DNA of 52,911 bases, from contig VGHR01000008.1 in NCBI GenBank assembly GCA_016868205.1, positions 1-52,911 of the forward strand, in the 5' to 3' direction. The notes beneath the pieces are model-generated. The model had not been told where the DNA came from. It ran no database searches and was given only the letters and a program-made list of their open reading frames with translations. This document shows, piece after piece, positions 1 through 8,900 of the stretch. The stretch's first letter is position 1; every line of letters begins with the position of its first letter. This DNA comes from Betaproteobacteria bacterium (GTDB taxonomy: Bacteria > Pseudomonadota > Gammaproteobacteria > Burkholderiales > Burkholderiaceae_C). The position numbers and the translations under genes were made by a program.

Positions 1-1816
1 GCTGCAGCAAGGAGAACGCCGCCGAGACCAGGAACAGTATGTCAGCCTGCTTGGTGACATAGACCGTGTAGGCGGTGTAGGCCGCGGCCAAGGCCACGAC
101 CAGCAACAGGATTTTTGAGATCATCACGCGACGGGAGGTCGGCGCGTTCGGGTCGATCATCTTGTAGTACAGGTCATGCGACAGAGCGTTGGCAATGGTC
201 AGCAACAGACCGTCGGCGGTCGACAGCGCGGCAGCCAGGCCACCCGCAGCCACCATGCCGGAGATCACATAGGGCAGGCCGCCGATTTCAGGCGTCGCCA
301 GCACGATGATGTCGCCGCCAATGCGCATCTCGCCCAGCTGCAGGATGCCGTCCTTGTTGACATCGGTGACCGTCAGCAGGGTTGGATCGACAGACGCCCA
401 CTGGGAGACCCAGGCCGGCAGCTTGTCAAAGGGCGTTCCTACAAGCACGGTGAAGATCTCGTACTTAACCAGTACCGCCAGAGCCGGAGCAGTGAAGTAA
501 AGCAGGAAGATGAAGAACAGTGACCAGGTCACCGAACTGCGCGCCTGCTTGACCGATGGCGTGGTGTAGTAGCGCATCAGGATGTGCGGCAGCGCGGCCG
601 TACCCACCATCAGGCAGAACACCAGAGCCAGGAAGTTCAGGCGCGAGGTCTCGTAAGCCGCCTTGGCTTTCTCATCGCCCGCGGGATTGCCGGCGAACTG
701 CTGTGCGTGGCGCGGCATGCCGCTCAGCGGTGCGGTGCGGGCCGCGGCTGCGGTTCGCGCAGCAGTCCAGGCTTTCTTGGCCGCCTCCTCGTCCTTGGGC
801 AGGGCTGCCAGCGCTTTCTCGGCAGCGGCTATGTCCGCGGCAGGCGCATTGGCGGCCTTGAGATCTTCGATCTTCTTGGTGGCTGCGGCTTTGTCAGCCT
901 CCAAGGCGCCCTTGACATCCTTGAGCTTGGCGTCCATTTCATCGACGCGGGCTTTGAAGACAGCAATGACTTCCTTCTCTTTGGGATCGTCGATCAGGGC
1001 TTTTTCCTTCTCGGTCACCTTCTGGAGCTGGTAGCCATAGACCGCCTGCGGGATCGGCACGCCGGTCTGCTTGACCGACAGCCAGACCACCGGGATCATG
1101 TAGGCAATGATCAGGATGATGTATTGGGCCACCTGGGTCCAGGTGACGGCGCGCATACCGCCCAGGAAAGAGCAGACCAAAATACCGCCCAGGCCCAGGA
1201 AGATACCGATGCTGAAGTCGACGCCGGTCAGACGGGTGGTGATCAGGCCCACGCCATAGATCTGCGCCACCACATAGACGAAGGAGCAGATGATAGCGAT
1301 CAAGATACCCACCAGACGGGCCAGGTTGCCGCCGTAACGAGCACCCAGGAAGTCGGGAATGGTGAATTGCCCGAACTTGCGCAGGTAAGGCGCCAGGAAG
1401 AGGGCCACCAGGCAGTAGCCACCCGTCCAGCCCATGATGAAGGCCAGGCCGCCGTAGCCTTGCAGGTAGAGCGTGCCGGCCATACCGATGAAGGAGGCCG
1501 CGCTCATCCAGTCCGCGCCGGTGGCCATGCCGTTGTACATCGCCGGCACGCGTCGTCCGGCCACATAGTACTCGGCAGCGTCGTTGGTTCGGCTCATGAT
1601 GCCGATGCCGGCATACAGCAGCACGGTGGCCACCAGGAAGATAAAGCCGATCCAGTTCCGCGGCAGGCCCATCTGTTCAAGAATGGCCAGGACCACGATA
1701 AAGATCAGAAAGCCGCCGGTGTACCAGGTGTACACCTTGTTGAGCTGCTTGCGGAAGGCCGCGTTGCTTGAGGCGCCGAACATGCCGCCTTCGGTTTCAG
1801 GAGTCATTCCAGCCAT
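1..1816 (-). CDS. Sodium:solute symporter (VC_2705/ActP-like), 3' end outside window
   Basis: The protein is a multi-pass inner-membrane transporter of the sodium:solute symporter family, closest in character to the acetate-permease-like group that pairs with a DUF4212 small subunit. About 605 codons lie in the window and the C-terminus is cut off at position 1. ATG is at 1816, two bases after the stop of the small subunit, so the two are translationally linked. Typical motifs are present, including SRTNDAAEYYVAGR near residue 65 and ATGADWMSAASFIGMAG near residue 95. An unusual soluble, Ala/Lys/Glu-rich segment of about 125 residues (266-391) separates two membrane spans; E. coli ActP has no such segment. 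Acetate or another short carboxylate is the likely substrate by family, but this is inference. Confidence 0.88.
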   Translation of the reverse strand, partial: MAGMTPETEGGMFGASSNAAFRKQLNKVYTWYTGGFLIFIVVLAILEQMGLPRNWIGFIFLVATVLLYAGIGIMSRTNDAAEYYVAGRRVPAMYNGMATGADWMSAASFIGMAGTLYLQGYGGLAFIMGWTGGYCLVALFLAPYLRKFGQFTIPDFLGARYGGNLARLVGILIAIICSFVYVVAQIYGVGLITTRLTGVDFSIGIFLGLGGILVCSFLGGMRAVTWTQVAQYIILIIAYMIPVVWLSVKQTGVPIPQAVYGYQLQKVTEKEKALIDDPKEKEVIAVFKARVDEMDAKLKDVKGALEADKAAATKKIEDLKAANAPAADIAAAEKALAALPKDEEAAKKAWTAARTAAAARTAPLSGMPRHAQQFAGNPAGDEKAKAAYETSRLNFLALVFCLMVGTAALPHILMRYYTTPSVKQARSSVTWSLFFIFLLYFTAPALAVLVKYEIFTVLVGTPFDKLPAWVSQWASVDPTLLTVTDVNKDGILQLGEMRIGGDIIVLATPEIGGLPYVISGMVAAGGLAAALSTADGLLLTIANALSHDLYYKMIDPNAPTSRRVMISKILLLVVALAAAYTAYTVYVTKQADILFLVSAAFSLLQ

Positions 1817-1818
1817 GA

Positions 1819-2082
1819 TCAGTCCTCCTCGACTTCAGCCACGCCATGTTCTTCGTCGAGCTGGTTCATGTAGCGGGCATAGAACCAAATGATCACCACA
1901 TAGACGATCAACGACCCTTGGGAGGCCACCCAGAAACTGAAGGGCCAGCCAAAGAAGGTGAAGCTCAGATCGCGGGCATAAAAGCCCACGACATAGGTCA
2001 CCACAAACCAGGCCAGCAAGAGCCAGGCCGTGATGTTGACGTTTTTCCGCCAGTATTGGCGGTGCGATTCAGTCAATTGCAT
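1819..2082 (-). CDS. DUF4212 sodium:solute symporter small subunit
   Basis: This 87-residue protein has two hydrophobic segments (about residues 18-38 and 50-70) and a charged tail. It begins MQLTESHRQYWRKNV, typical of the DUF4212 small subunit found immediately upstream of VC_2705-type symporters. It probably assembles with the large subunit in the inner membrane. The ATG at 2082 has a GGAGA ribosome site upstream. Two bases separate its stop from the symporter start. Family assignment rests on length, the two-helix layout and strict gene pairing. Confidence 0.9.
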   Translation of the reverse strand: MQLTESHRQYWRKNVNITAWLLLAWFVVTYVVGFYARDLSFTFFGWPFSFWVASQGSLIVYVVIIWFYARYMNQLDEEHGVAEVEED

Positions 2083-2178
2083 GAAAACAATCTCCTCTAA
2101 GTCCCGGCCCCAAAGAGCCGTTCAACCCGCGATCCGTTTGAATGACTGCCCTCATTCCAACTTGCAGCCGGACCGCAA

Positions 2179-2754
2179 CTAAACCGGGCTCCCGTTGATC
2201 CCGGTTTCGCGCGCCAGTTGGGCGGCGACCTTGGGCTCAAACCCTTGCAGGTGGCGAATGATCTTCGCCGCCTCCTCGGGCTCCTGGCGTTTGACATGAA
2301 TCCGTGCCAGTTCGTACCAGGCATGCGGACTCATGGGCTGCAATTGGGTGTTGCGCTTGAGCGCGGTGATGGCTTCATCGAGCCGGGACTGCTGGATCAG
2401 CACCAGTCCCAGGCCAAACCAGGCCCGATCGAGCTGATCGTTGAGCTCGATGGCCCGTCGAAAGCTCTGCTCGGCCGCCTCGAGTTGGCCACTGGCTTCC
2501 TGGAGGAAGCCCTGATTGAAGAAATCAGCCGCTCTGGCCTGCGGCAGGGCCGTCAGGCGGGCGTAGTCTTGCAGAGCGCCCTTGCGGTCTTCAAGTTGAG
2601 CTTTGAGATGGGCGCGGCTGGACAGTGCATACAGGCTACTGGCGTCGATCTCTAGCATGCGGTCAAAGCAGATCAGCGCCGCCTCTTGCCGGCCCAGGGT
2701 CAGCTGGCAGAGGGCCAACAGCCGATACCAAAGCAGGGTCCAGGTCGGGCTCAT
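2179..2754 (-). CDS. TPR-repeat protein
   Basis: A 191-residue protein composed almost wholly of tetratricopeptide repeats. Helix pairs with the A/G/Y-L and A-x-x-x-P spacing run from about residue 8 to residue 175, for example around FFNQGFLQEASGQLEAAEQ and AWFGLGLVLIQQSRLDEA. No signal peptide or enzymatic domain is visible, so it is probably a cytosolic scaffold or adaptor. I chose ATG 2754, which overlaps the stop of the upstream membrane protein as ATGA, over an in-frame TTG at 2760. The coupling suggests that the TPR protein works with the 98-residue membrane protein. The partner and role are unknown. Confidence 0.75.
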   Translation of the reverse strand: MSPTWTLLWYRLLALCQLTLGRQEAALICFDRMLEIDASSLYALSSRAHLKAQLEDRKGALQDYARLTALPQARAADFFNQGFLQEASGQLEAAEQSFRRAIELNDQLDRAWFGLGLVLIQQSRLDEAITALKRNTQLQPMSPHAWYELARIHVKRQEPEEAAKIIRHLQGFEPKVAAQLARETGINGSPV

Positions 2755-3047
2755 CGGCAACTCTCCATTCCTACGCTCACGCAGTGTTCTATTTTGGCCA
2801 GCGTGACCGCGACATAGAGGACTGAGGTCACGAAGAAAGCAACCCAGCCGTGGTGACGCGGATCGACGCGCGATGGAGAAACCAGGCGTGCAATGCCTAG
2901 CCAGGGCCGATTGAGCACCTGGAACAACTGGTAAAACAAATTGCTGTCACGGTTTTGGCCGGCCAACAGAAAGAGCAGGCCCTGCCCGGCCAAAGCCAGC
3001 AGTCCGATGTAGAGCAGCAGTTGGAGAATATTGAGAAATTGCAGCAT
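2751..3047 (-). CDS. Small membrane protein, function unknown
   Basis: A 98-residue protein with a strongly hydrophobic N-terminal segment (residues 4-29, rich in Leu) and a second segment near residues 68-87. Between them is a polar stretch with several Arg and Trp residues. I do not recognise the family with confidence. It is the first gene of a leftward pair with the TPR protein (ATGA overlap). The pair lies next to the symporter operon in the same orientation and is divergent from the DUF294 gene. Confidence 0.65.
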   Translation of the reverse strand: MLQFLNILQLLLYIGLLALAGQGLLFLLAGQNRDSNLFYQLFQVLNRPWLGIARLVSPSRVDPRHHGWVAFFVTSVLYVAVTLAKIEHCVSVGMESCR

Positions 3048-3262
3048 GCGGACGTCGTGGACCTGCCCCGGGTTGTGAGCGTCTTTTTTCTTACAGCCCT
3101 CATCATGGTTTCGGGACTGACTCTGAGCTTACTTCAAGTGCTTGTTTATCGCCCTAGGACCGATTCGTAAGGGCAAACCCGAATATGTTCAACGAAATAG
3201 TGTGGCGGCATTGTCTAAAAAAATGGGCTTGCCCGGCCGTGGGCCTTTGGTATGGTTGACCC

Positions 3263-5149
3263 ATGCAAGTGCAGCCCTCGGCCCAATTGATCGACCACTG
3301 GAGGCGCAGCCTGGCCGCCCATTTGCCCTTTGCCCGCATGGAATATGCCCATGTGGAGCATTTGGCTCGTGCAGCTTACGAGCGCTACTTCCCGCCCGAG
3401 AGTGTCCTGCTTGAGCCGCAGGCCAGTGTGCCTGAGGCCTTGATTTTTCTTCGCCAGGGTCGCGCTGTGGGGCGTCGCGTGTCCACCGCCGAGTCGGATC
3501 CGGGCTTCGAGGTGGAAACCGGTAGCCTGCTGCCGGTGGCTGCGTTGATGGCGCAGAGACCGGTCCGCAGCACTTACACCGCGCTGGAAGACTGCTTCTG
3601 TTTGTTCATTCCCTGGCCAGTGGCGCGCGATCTGATGAGCCGCAGCGCCATTTGGGCTGACTTTCTCAATCAGCGCATGCTGGCTTTTGTGGAGGCCTCG
3701 CGCCAGCGTTGGCAGCAGCAATTGCAGGCGCAGACCCAGCAGCAACAGAATCTGGAGACCCGGCTGATGGATCTGCCGATGCGGGCACCGCTGGCCTTAC
3801 CGTCCGGCGCCAGCTTGCGCGCGGTGCTGGGTCTGATGCACACGCGCAAGATAGGCTCGGTGCTTCTCACCGACGAGGCAGGCCGGCTCAGCGGCATCCT
3901 CACGCGCAACGATGTTCTGGACCGGGTGGCCTTGGCCGGTCTTTCTCTGGACCAGCCCGTTTCGCAGGTGATGAGTCAACCGGTGCTGACCATCGATGCA
4001 GGCAGCACGGTATTTGAGGCTGCGCTCATGATGTCACGCCACCGTGTGCGCCATCTGCCGGTGCTCTCGCAAGGGCGCCTGTTCAGCGTGATCTCTGAGC
4101 GAGACCTGTTCGCTCTGCAGAATTTGTCGATCCGGCATGTCAGCGGTGCTATCGCGCAGGCCGAAACGCTCGAGCAGCTGCAGCAGGCGGCGCGCCAGAT
4201 CCGGCAATTCACCGCGCACCTTATGGCTCAGGGCATGCAATCGCGGCCCTTGACGCGCCTGATCAGCCAGCTCAACGACAGTCTGACCGGGAGGTTAATC
4301 GATCTTGAACTTGAAAAACACCGCTTGAGCCGCTCGCAGATGTGCTGGGTGGCCTTGGGCTCTGAAGGCCGCGGTGAGCAAACCATCGCGACCGACCAGG
4401 ATAACGCCCTCATTTACGAGTCCGAGCACCCGGAGCGGGATCAGGCCCGCTGGTTGGCCTTTGCCAAGGATGTCAACCTCGCGCTCGATGCCTGCGGTTA
4501 CCCTTTGTGCACCGGTGGCATCATGGCCTCCAACCCGCCCTGCTGCCTGACCCCGGCACAGTGGCGGCAGCAGTTCGACCAGTGGATCGACAAGGGCGGT
4601 CCGCAAGACTTGCTCAAGGCCAGTGTGTTCTTTGACTTCAGGGCCTTGGCCGGCCGGGCCGATTGGCTGGCCGATCTGGCGGCGGCGGTGCGTCAACAGG
4701 CGATGAGCACGCCCCGCTTCATCCACCAGTGGGTGCAGAACCACCTGCGCATGGCCGTGCCTCTTAATTGGCACGGCGGTCTGGAGACGCGACGCGAGCA
4801 TGAGCGCGAGGTCATTGACATCAAGCTCTGCGGCACTGCGCTGGTGGTCGATGCGGCGCGCATTTTGGCTTTTTCGCAAGGCCTGGATGCGGTCTCGACC
4901 ACGGATCGGCTTGAGCAAGCCGGCGCCAGGCTCGGCATACCGAGCGATGAATACCGCGGCTGGATCACCGCGTTCGACTACCTGCAATCCCTGCGGCTGC
5001 GTCATCAAATGAGCCTGAAGGATCCAACGCAAAAGCCCAACTGGGTGCCTGTTGACACCCTGGATCAGGTGGACCGTCGGGTCCTCAAGGCCAGCCTGGC
5101 CGCGGTCCGAACCCTGCAACAAAGGCTCAGTCTGGACTATGAACGCTAG
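3263..5149 (+). CDS. cNMP-binding/CBS/DUF294 nucleotidyltransferase-like signal protein
   Basis: This 628-residue cytosolic regulator has four parts: a cyclic-nucleotide-binding-like domain (about 10-150), a tandem CBS pair (about 170-290; two V-x-x-x-HRVRHLPV-like halves), a DUF294 nucleotidyltransferase-like domain (about 300-460), and a DUF294_C region to about residue 620. The nucleotidyltransferase core shows LGSEGRGEQT followed by D-x-D (near residues 365-380), so metal-binding acidic residues are retained. Proteins of this architecture commonly lie next to the VC_2705/DUF4212 symporter and probably sense adenylates or cyclic nucleotides. The catalytic reaction is not established for the family. 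The last 11 bases overlap the start of the exonuclease gene. Confidence 0.87.
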   Translation: MQVQPSAQLIDHWRRSLAAHLPFARMEYAHVEHLARAAYERYFPPESVLLEPQASVPEALIFLRQGRAVGRRVSTAESDPGFEVETGSLLPVAALMAQRPVRSTYTALEDCFCLFIPWPVARDLMSRSAIWADFLNQRMLAFVEASRQRWQQQLQAQTQQQQNLETRLMDLPMRAPLALPSGASLRAVLGLMHTRKIGSVLLTDEAGRLSGILTRNDVLDRVALAGLSLDQPVSQVMSQPVLTIDAGSTVFEAALMMSRHRVRHLPVLSQGRLFSVISERDLFALQNLSIRHVSGAIAQAETLEQLQQAARQIRQFTAHLMAQGMQSRPLTRLISQLNDSLTGRLIDLELEKHRLSRSQMCWVALGSEGRGEQTIATDQDNALIYESEHPERDQARWLAFAKDVNLALDACGYPLCTGGIMASNPPCCLTPAQWRQQFDQWIDKGGPQDLLKASVFFDFRALAGRADWLADLAAAVRQQAMSTPRFIHQWVQNHLRMAVPLNWHGGLETRREHEREVIDIKLCGTALVVDAARILAFSQGLDAVSTTDRLEQAGARLGIPSDEYRGWITAFDYLQSLRLRHQMSLKDPTQKPNWVPVDTLDQVDRRVLKASLAAVRTLQQRLSLDYER

Positions 5150-5795
5150 CCGGTGGCGCCGCCTCTGGCCTGCGCAAACTCCCAACGCGCAGCGCTGGGT
5201 CGTGATCGATGTCGAGACCACGGGTCTAGACCCACAAAGTGATGACTTGCTCTGCGTCGCCGCCCTGGCCGTCGACCTGAGCGCTTGCGCACCGGCATTG
5301 AGGGCCGGTGACAGCTTTGAAGTGGTGCTGCAGCAGCAAGTGCTCAAGGCCACACACGACAACATCTTGCTGCACGGCATAGGCTGGGGCCAGCAAAGGC
5401 AAGGACAGCCGCAGGGCCAGGCGCTGCAGGCCTTGACCGACTGGGTGGCTGACTCGCCCTTGCTGGCCTATCACGCCGCCTTCGACCAAGAAGTGCTTCG
5501 TCAGGCCTACAAGCGATGCCATCTCGCGCAGCCGCGCTGGCAGTGGTTGGACATGGCCGACCTGCTGCCCACCGCCTTCCCGGCAAGTCAAGCCCGCAGC
5601 CTGGACCAGTGGATGCAAGATCTTGGCGTGCGCTGCGTGCGACGCCACCAGGCCATCGCCGATGTCTGGGCCACCGCAGAGCTCTTTCTCAAGGCCTGGC
5701 CGCGGTGGCAGGCACAGCGATTGCAATCTTGGGCGGACCTGGCGCAAAGTGCCAAGGAGCAGCGCTGGCTACGCCTGAGCCAGTCGGCCCGATAA
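5139..5795 (+). CDS. DEDDh 3'-5' exonuclease (Pol III epsilon-like)
   Basis: The 218-residue protein carries all three exonuclease motifs: VVIDVETTGL with D24 and E26 (Exo I), an AYHAAFD segment (Exo II), and RHQAIAD with the H-x4-D spacing (Exo III). It is therefore a DEDDh nuclease like DNA polymerase III epsilon and RNase T. It is too diverged and badly placed to be the replicative proofreader. I chose the ATG at 5139, inside the end of the DUF294 gene, because sequence upstream in this frame is out-of-frame DUF294 coding. The 11-base overlap implies co-translation with the sensor protein. The substrate (DNA or RNA) is unknown. Confidence 0.85.
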   Translation: MNASRWRRLWPAQTPNAQRWVVIDVETTGLDPQSDDLLCVAALAVDLSACAPALRAGDSFEVVLQQQVLKATHDNILLHGIGWGQQRQGQPQGQALQALTDWVADSPLLAYHAAFDQEVLRQAYKRCHLAQPRWQWLDMADLLPTAFPASQARSLDQWMQDLGVRCVRRHQAIADVWATAELFLKAWPRWQAQRLQSWADLAQSAKEQRWLRLSQSAR

Positions 5796-5915
5796 GGGCC
5801 CGCCACCGTGAGGCGGCGGCGCCTCCAAGCGAGGAGCAAGCGCTTCATGCCCTCCTGAAACACTGGGCCAAGGAGGCATCCCTAGAATGTTGGGTCCTTT
5901 TTCTAAGGCCCTCTC

Positions 5916-8900
5916 ATGTCGCAAGGTCTGATCCGCATCCGCGGCGCCCGGCAGCACAACCTCAAAAACATCGACCTCGACCTGCGCACCGGCGAACTCA
6001 CCGTGGTGACCGGGCCGAGTGGCTCGGGCAAGTCGTCGCTGGTGTTTGACACGCTCTTTGCTGAAGGTCAGCGTCGCTATGTCGAGACTTTCTCGGCCTA
6101 TGCGCGCCAGTTTCTGGACCGTATGGACAAACCGGCGGTAGACAAGGTCGAAGGGGTGCCGCCGGCCATCGCCATCGACCAGATCAACCCGGTGCGCTCC
6201 TCGCGCTCGACCGTGGGAACGATGACCGAGCTCAACGACCATCTCAAGCTCTTATTCGCCCGGCTGACCCAGCTCTTTGACCGGCGAACCGCGCAGCCGG
6301 TGCGCCATGACAACCCGGAGACGATCTACGCCGAGCTCAAGGCGCGTACGGCACAGGACGACCCGCGCCTGATCCTGACCTTCCCGGTGCAACTGCCCGC
6401 CGGCACCAGTACAGAGCAATTGCAGCAATGGTTGCAGGCCAGCGGCTTTAGCCGAGTGCACACGCCGGCCGAGCCGGTTTTCAAGAACAAGGAAGCGGTG
6501 CATGTAGTGGCTGACCGCCTGCGTTTGCAGGGCGCCGAGAAGGCGCGGGTGATTGAGGCCCTTGAGGTGGCGCTCAAGCACGGCGGCCGCCTCGATGTCT
6601 TTGTGCAGCCCGAGGGCCGCGCTGAGACCTTGTGGCGCTACGCCACCGGTTTGCAAGACCCGCACAGCCAATTGCGCTATGCCGAGCCCACGCCTTCGCT
6701 CTTTTCTTTCAACTCGGCCATGGGTGCTTGTCAAACCTGTCGCGGCTTCGGCCGGGTGATTGGCGTGGACATGGGCTTGGTGATCCCCAACGACAAGCTC
6801 ACCCTGCGCGCCGGGGCTATCAAGCCCATGCAAACCCCGGCCTGGCAAGAGGCCCAGGATGATCTGATGCGTCACGCAGAGGCGGCCGGTATTCCGCGCG
6901 ACACCCCCTGGTACAAGCTCACGCAGGATCAGAAAGACTGGGTCATCAATGGCTCACCCCACTGGAAGGGGCAGTGGAACAAACAGTGGTTTGGAGTGCG
7001 GCGCTTTTTTGAGTATCTTGAGAGCAAAGCCTACAAGATGCACATCCGGGTGCTCTTGTCCAAATACCGCAGCTACACCCCCTGCACCGACTGCGGCGGT
7101 GCACGCCTGAAGACCGACGCCCTGCTTTGGCGCCTGGGGTCTAAGCAGGCGGCCGATGCGGTGCTGCCGCCAGAGCAGCGTTTTCTGCCGGTTGGCGTGG
7201 ACTGGAGCCGTGAGCAACTCGAATCGCTGCCGGGCTTGTGCCTCCACGACCTGATGCAGTTGCCCATTGACAAACTGCGCCGATTTTTCGACGACCTGGC
7301 CCAAGAGAGCCTGGCCGGCGACGGCGCCGACCGGCAAGCCCTCAAACTGCTGCTTGAAGAAATTCGCACCCGGCTCAAGTACCTTTGCGATGTGGGCATC
7401 GGCTACCTCACCCTTGATCGGCAAAGTCGAACCCTCTCTGGCGGGGAGGTGCAGCGTATCAACCTCACGACTGCGCTGGGCACCTCGCTGGTCAATACGC
7501 TGTTTGTGCTGGACGAGCCAAGCATCGGCCTGCACCCGCGCGACATGAGCCGCATCACCCAGGCTATGGCTCGCCTGCGCGATGCTGGTAACACCCTGGT
7601 GGTGGTGGAGCACGACCCCGCGGTCATGCTTGCGGCCGATCGGCTGATTGATATGGGTCCGGGCCCCGGCGAAAAAGGAGGCACCATCGTCTTCGATGGA
7701 ACGCCGGGACAAATGCGCAACGCTCAAACGCTGACCGGCTTTTACCTCGGCGGCCGCAAGCAGGTCGGCATGGGCCTCAAGCGTGCAGTGACCGACCACA
7801 CGCCGCGGCTGATTCTCGAGGGTGCGCGAGAGCACAATCTTAAAAACATCAGCGTCGAGTTTCCGCTGCAGCGCCTGGTTTGCGTCACGGGCGTGAGTGG
7901 TTCGGGCAAGTCCACCTTGATGCAGGACATTCTGGCCCCGGCTTTGCTTCGCCAGCTGGGCAAAGCCACCGAAGCGCCGGGCGCACACGACCGGGTGCTC
8001 GGCGTTGACCATCTGCAGGATGTGGTGTTTGTCGATCAGTCGCCGATCGGCAAGACGGCGCGCTCCAATCCGGCGAGCTATGTGGGCGCCTGGGACGCCC
8101 TGCGCGAACTTTTTGCCGATGCGCCCCTGGCCCGCGAGCGCAGCTACACCGCCAGCAAGTTCAGCTTCAACAGCGGTGACGGCCGCTGCCCCACCTGCGG
8201 CGGCTCCGGCTTTGAGCATGTGGAGATGCAGTTCCTCTCCGATGTGTATTTGCGCTGCCCCGACTGTGACGGCAAGCGCTACCGACCGGAGATCTTGGAG
8301 GTGCAGATCGAGCGGCGGGCCCTTGACGGTTCGGCACAGCGCCTGAATGTGGCCGATGTGCTCGAGCTGACCGTCAGTCAGGCCTGTGAGTGGTTTCGCA
8401 ACGACCGCGATGTACTGCGCGCGCTGCAGCCTATTTTGGATGTAGGTCTGGAGTACATCAAGTTGGGTCAGCCTGTGCCCACGCTCTCTGGGGGAGAGGC
8501 ACAAAGGCTCAAGCTCGCGGGCTTTCTGGCCGGCAAGGGCGAGGGCCAAAAGTCAGCCAGGACGCCGGCCAGCGCCAGCCGTCAGCCCCTGGCCCTGCGA
8601 CAGCATCGCGGCACCCTCTTTTTGTTGGACGAGCCGACCACCGGCCTGCATTTTGACGATATCGCCAAGCTCATGCGTGCGCTGCGCAAATTGCTGGAAG
8701 CCGGCCACTCACTGATCGTGATTGAGCACAACCTCGATGTCATCCGGGCCGCCGACTGGGTGATCGATTTGGGCCCCGACGGCGGCGAGGCCGGCGGCTT
8801 GCTGGTGGCTGAGGGCACCCCCGACGACTTGCGGCAGGATCCGAGTTCCCACACCGCGCAGGCTTTGCGTGACTACGCCGTAGCCATGGGCGAGGTGCAG

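Noticed and set aside
584..1771. A 395-codon plus-strand open frame
   Set aside because: It is antisense to the symporter, whose protein sequence is clearly conserved.
5139..5795. The exonuclease considered as the replicative DnaQ proofreader
   Set aside because: It shares only the DEDDh motifs, has no dnaE neighbour and is coupled to a DUF294 gene.
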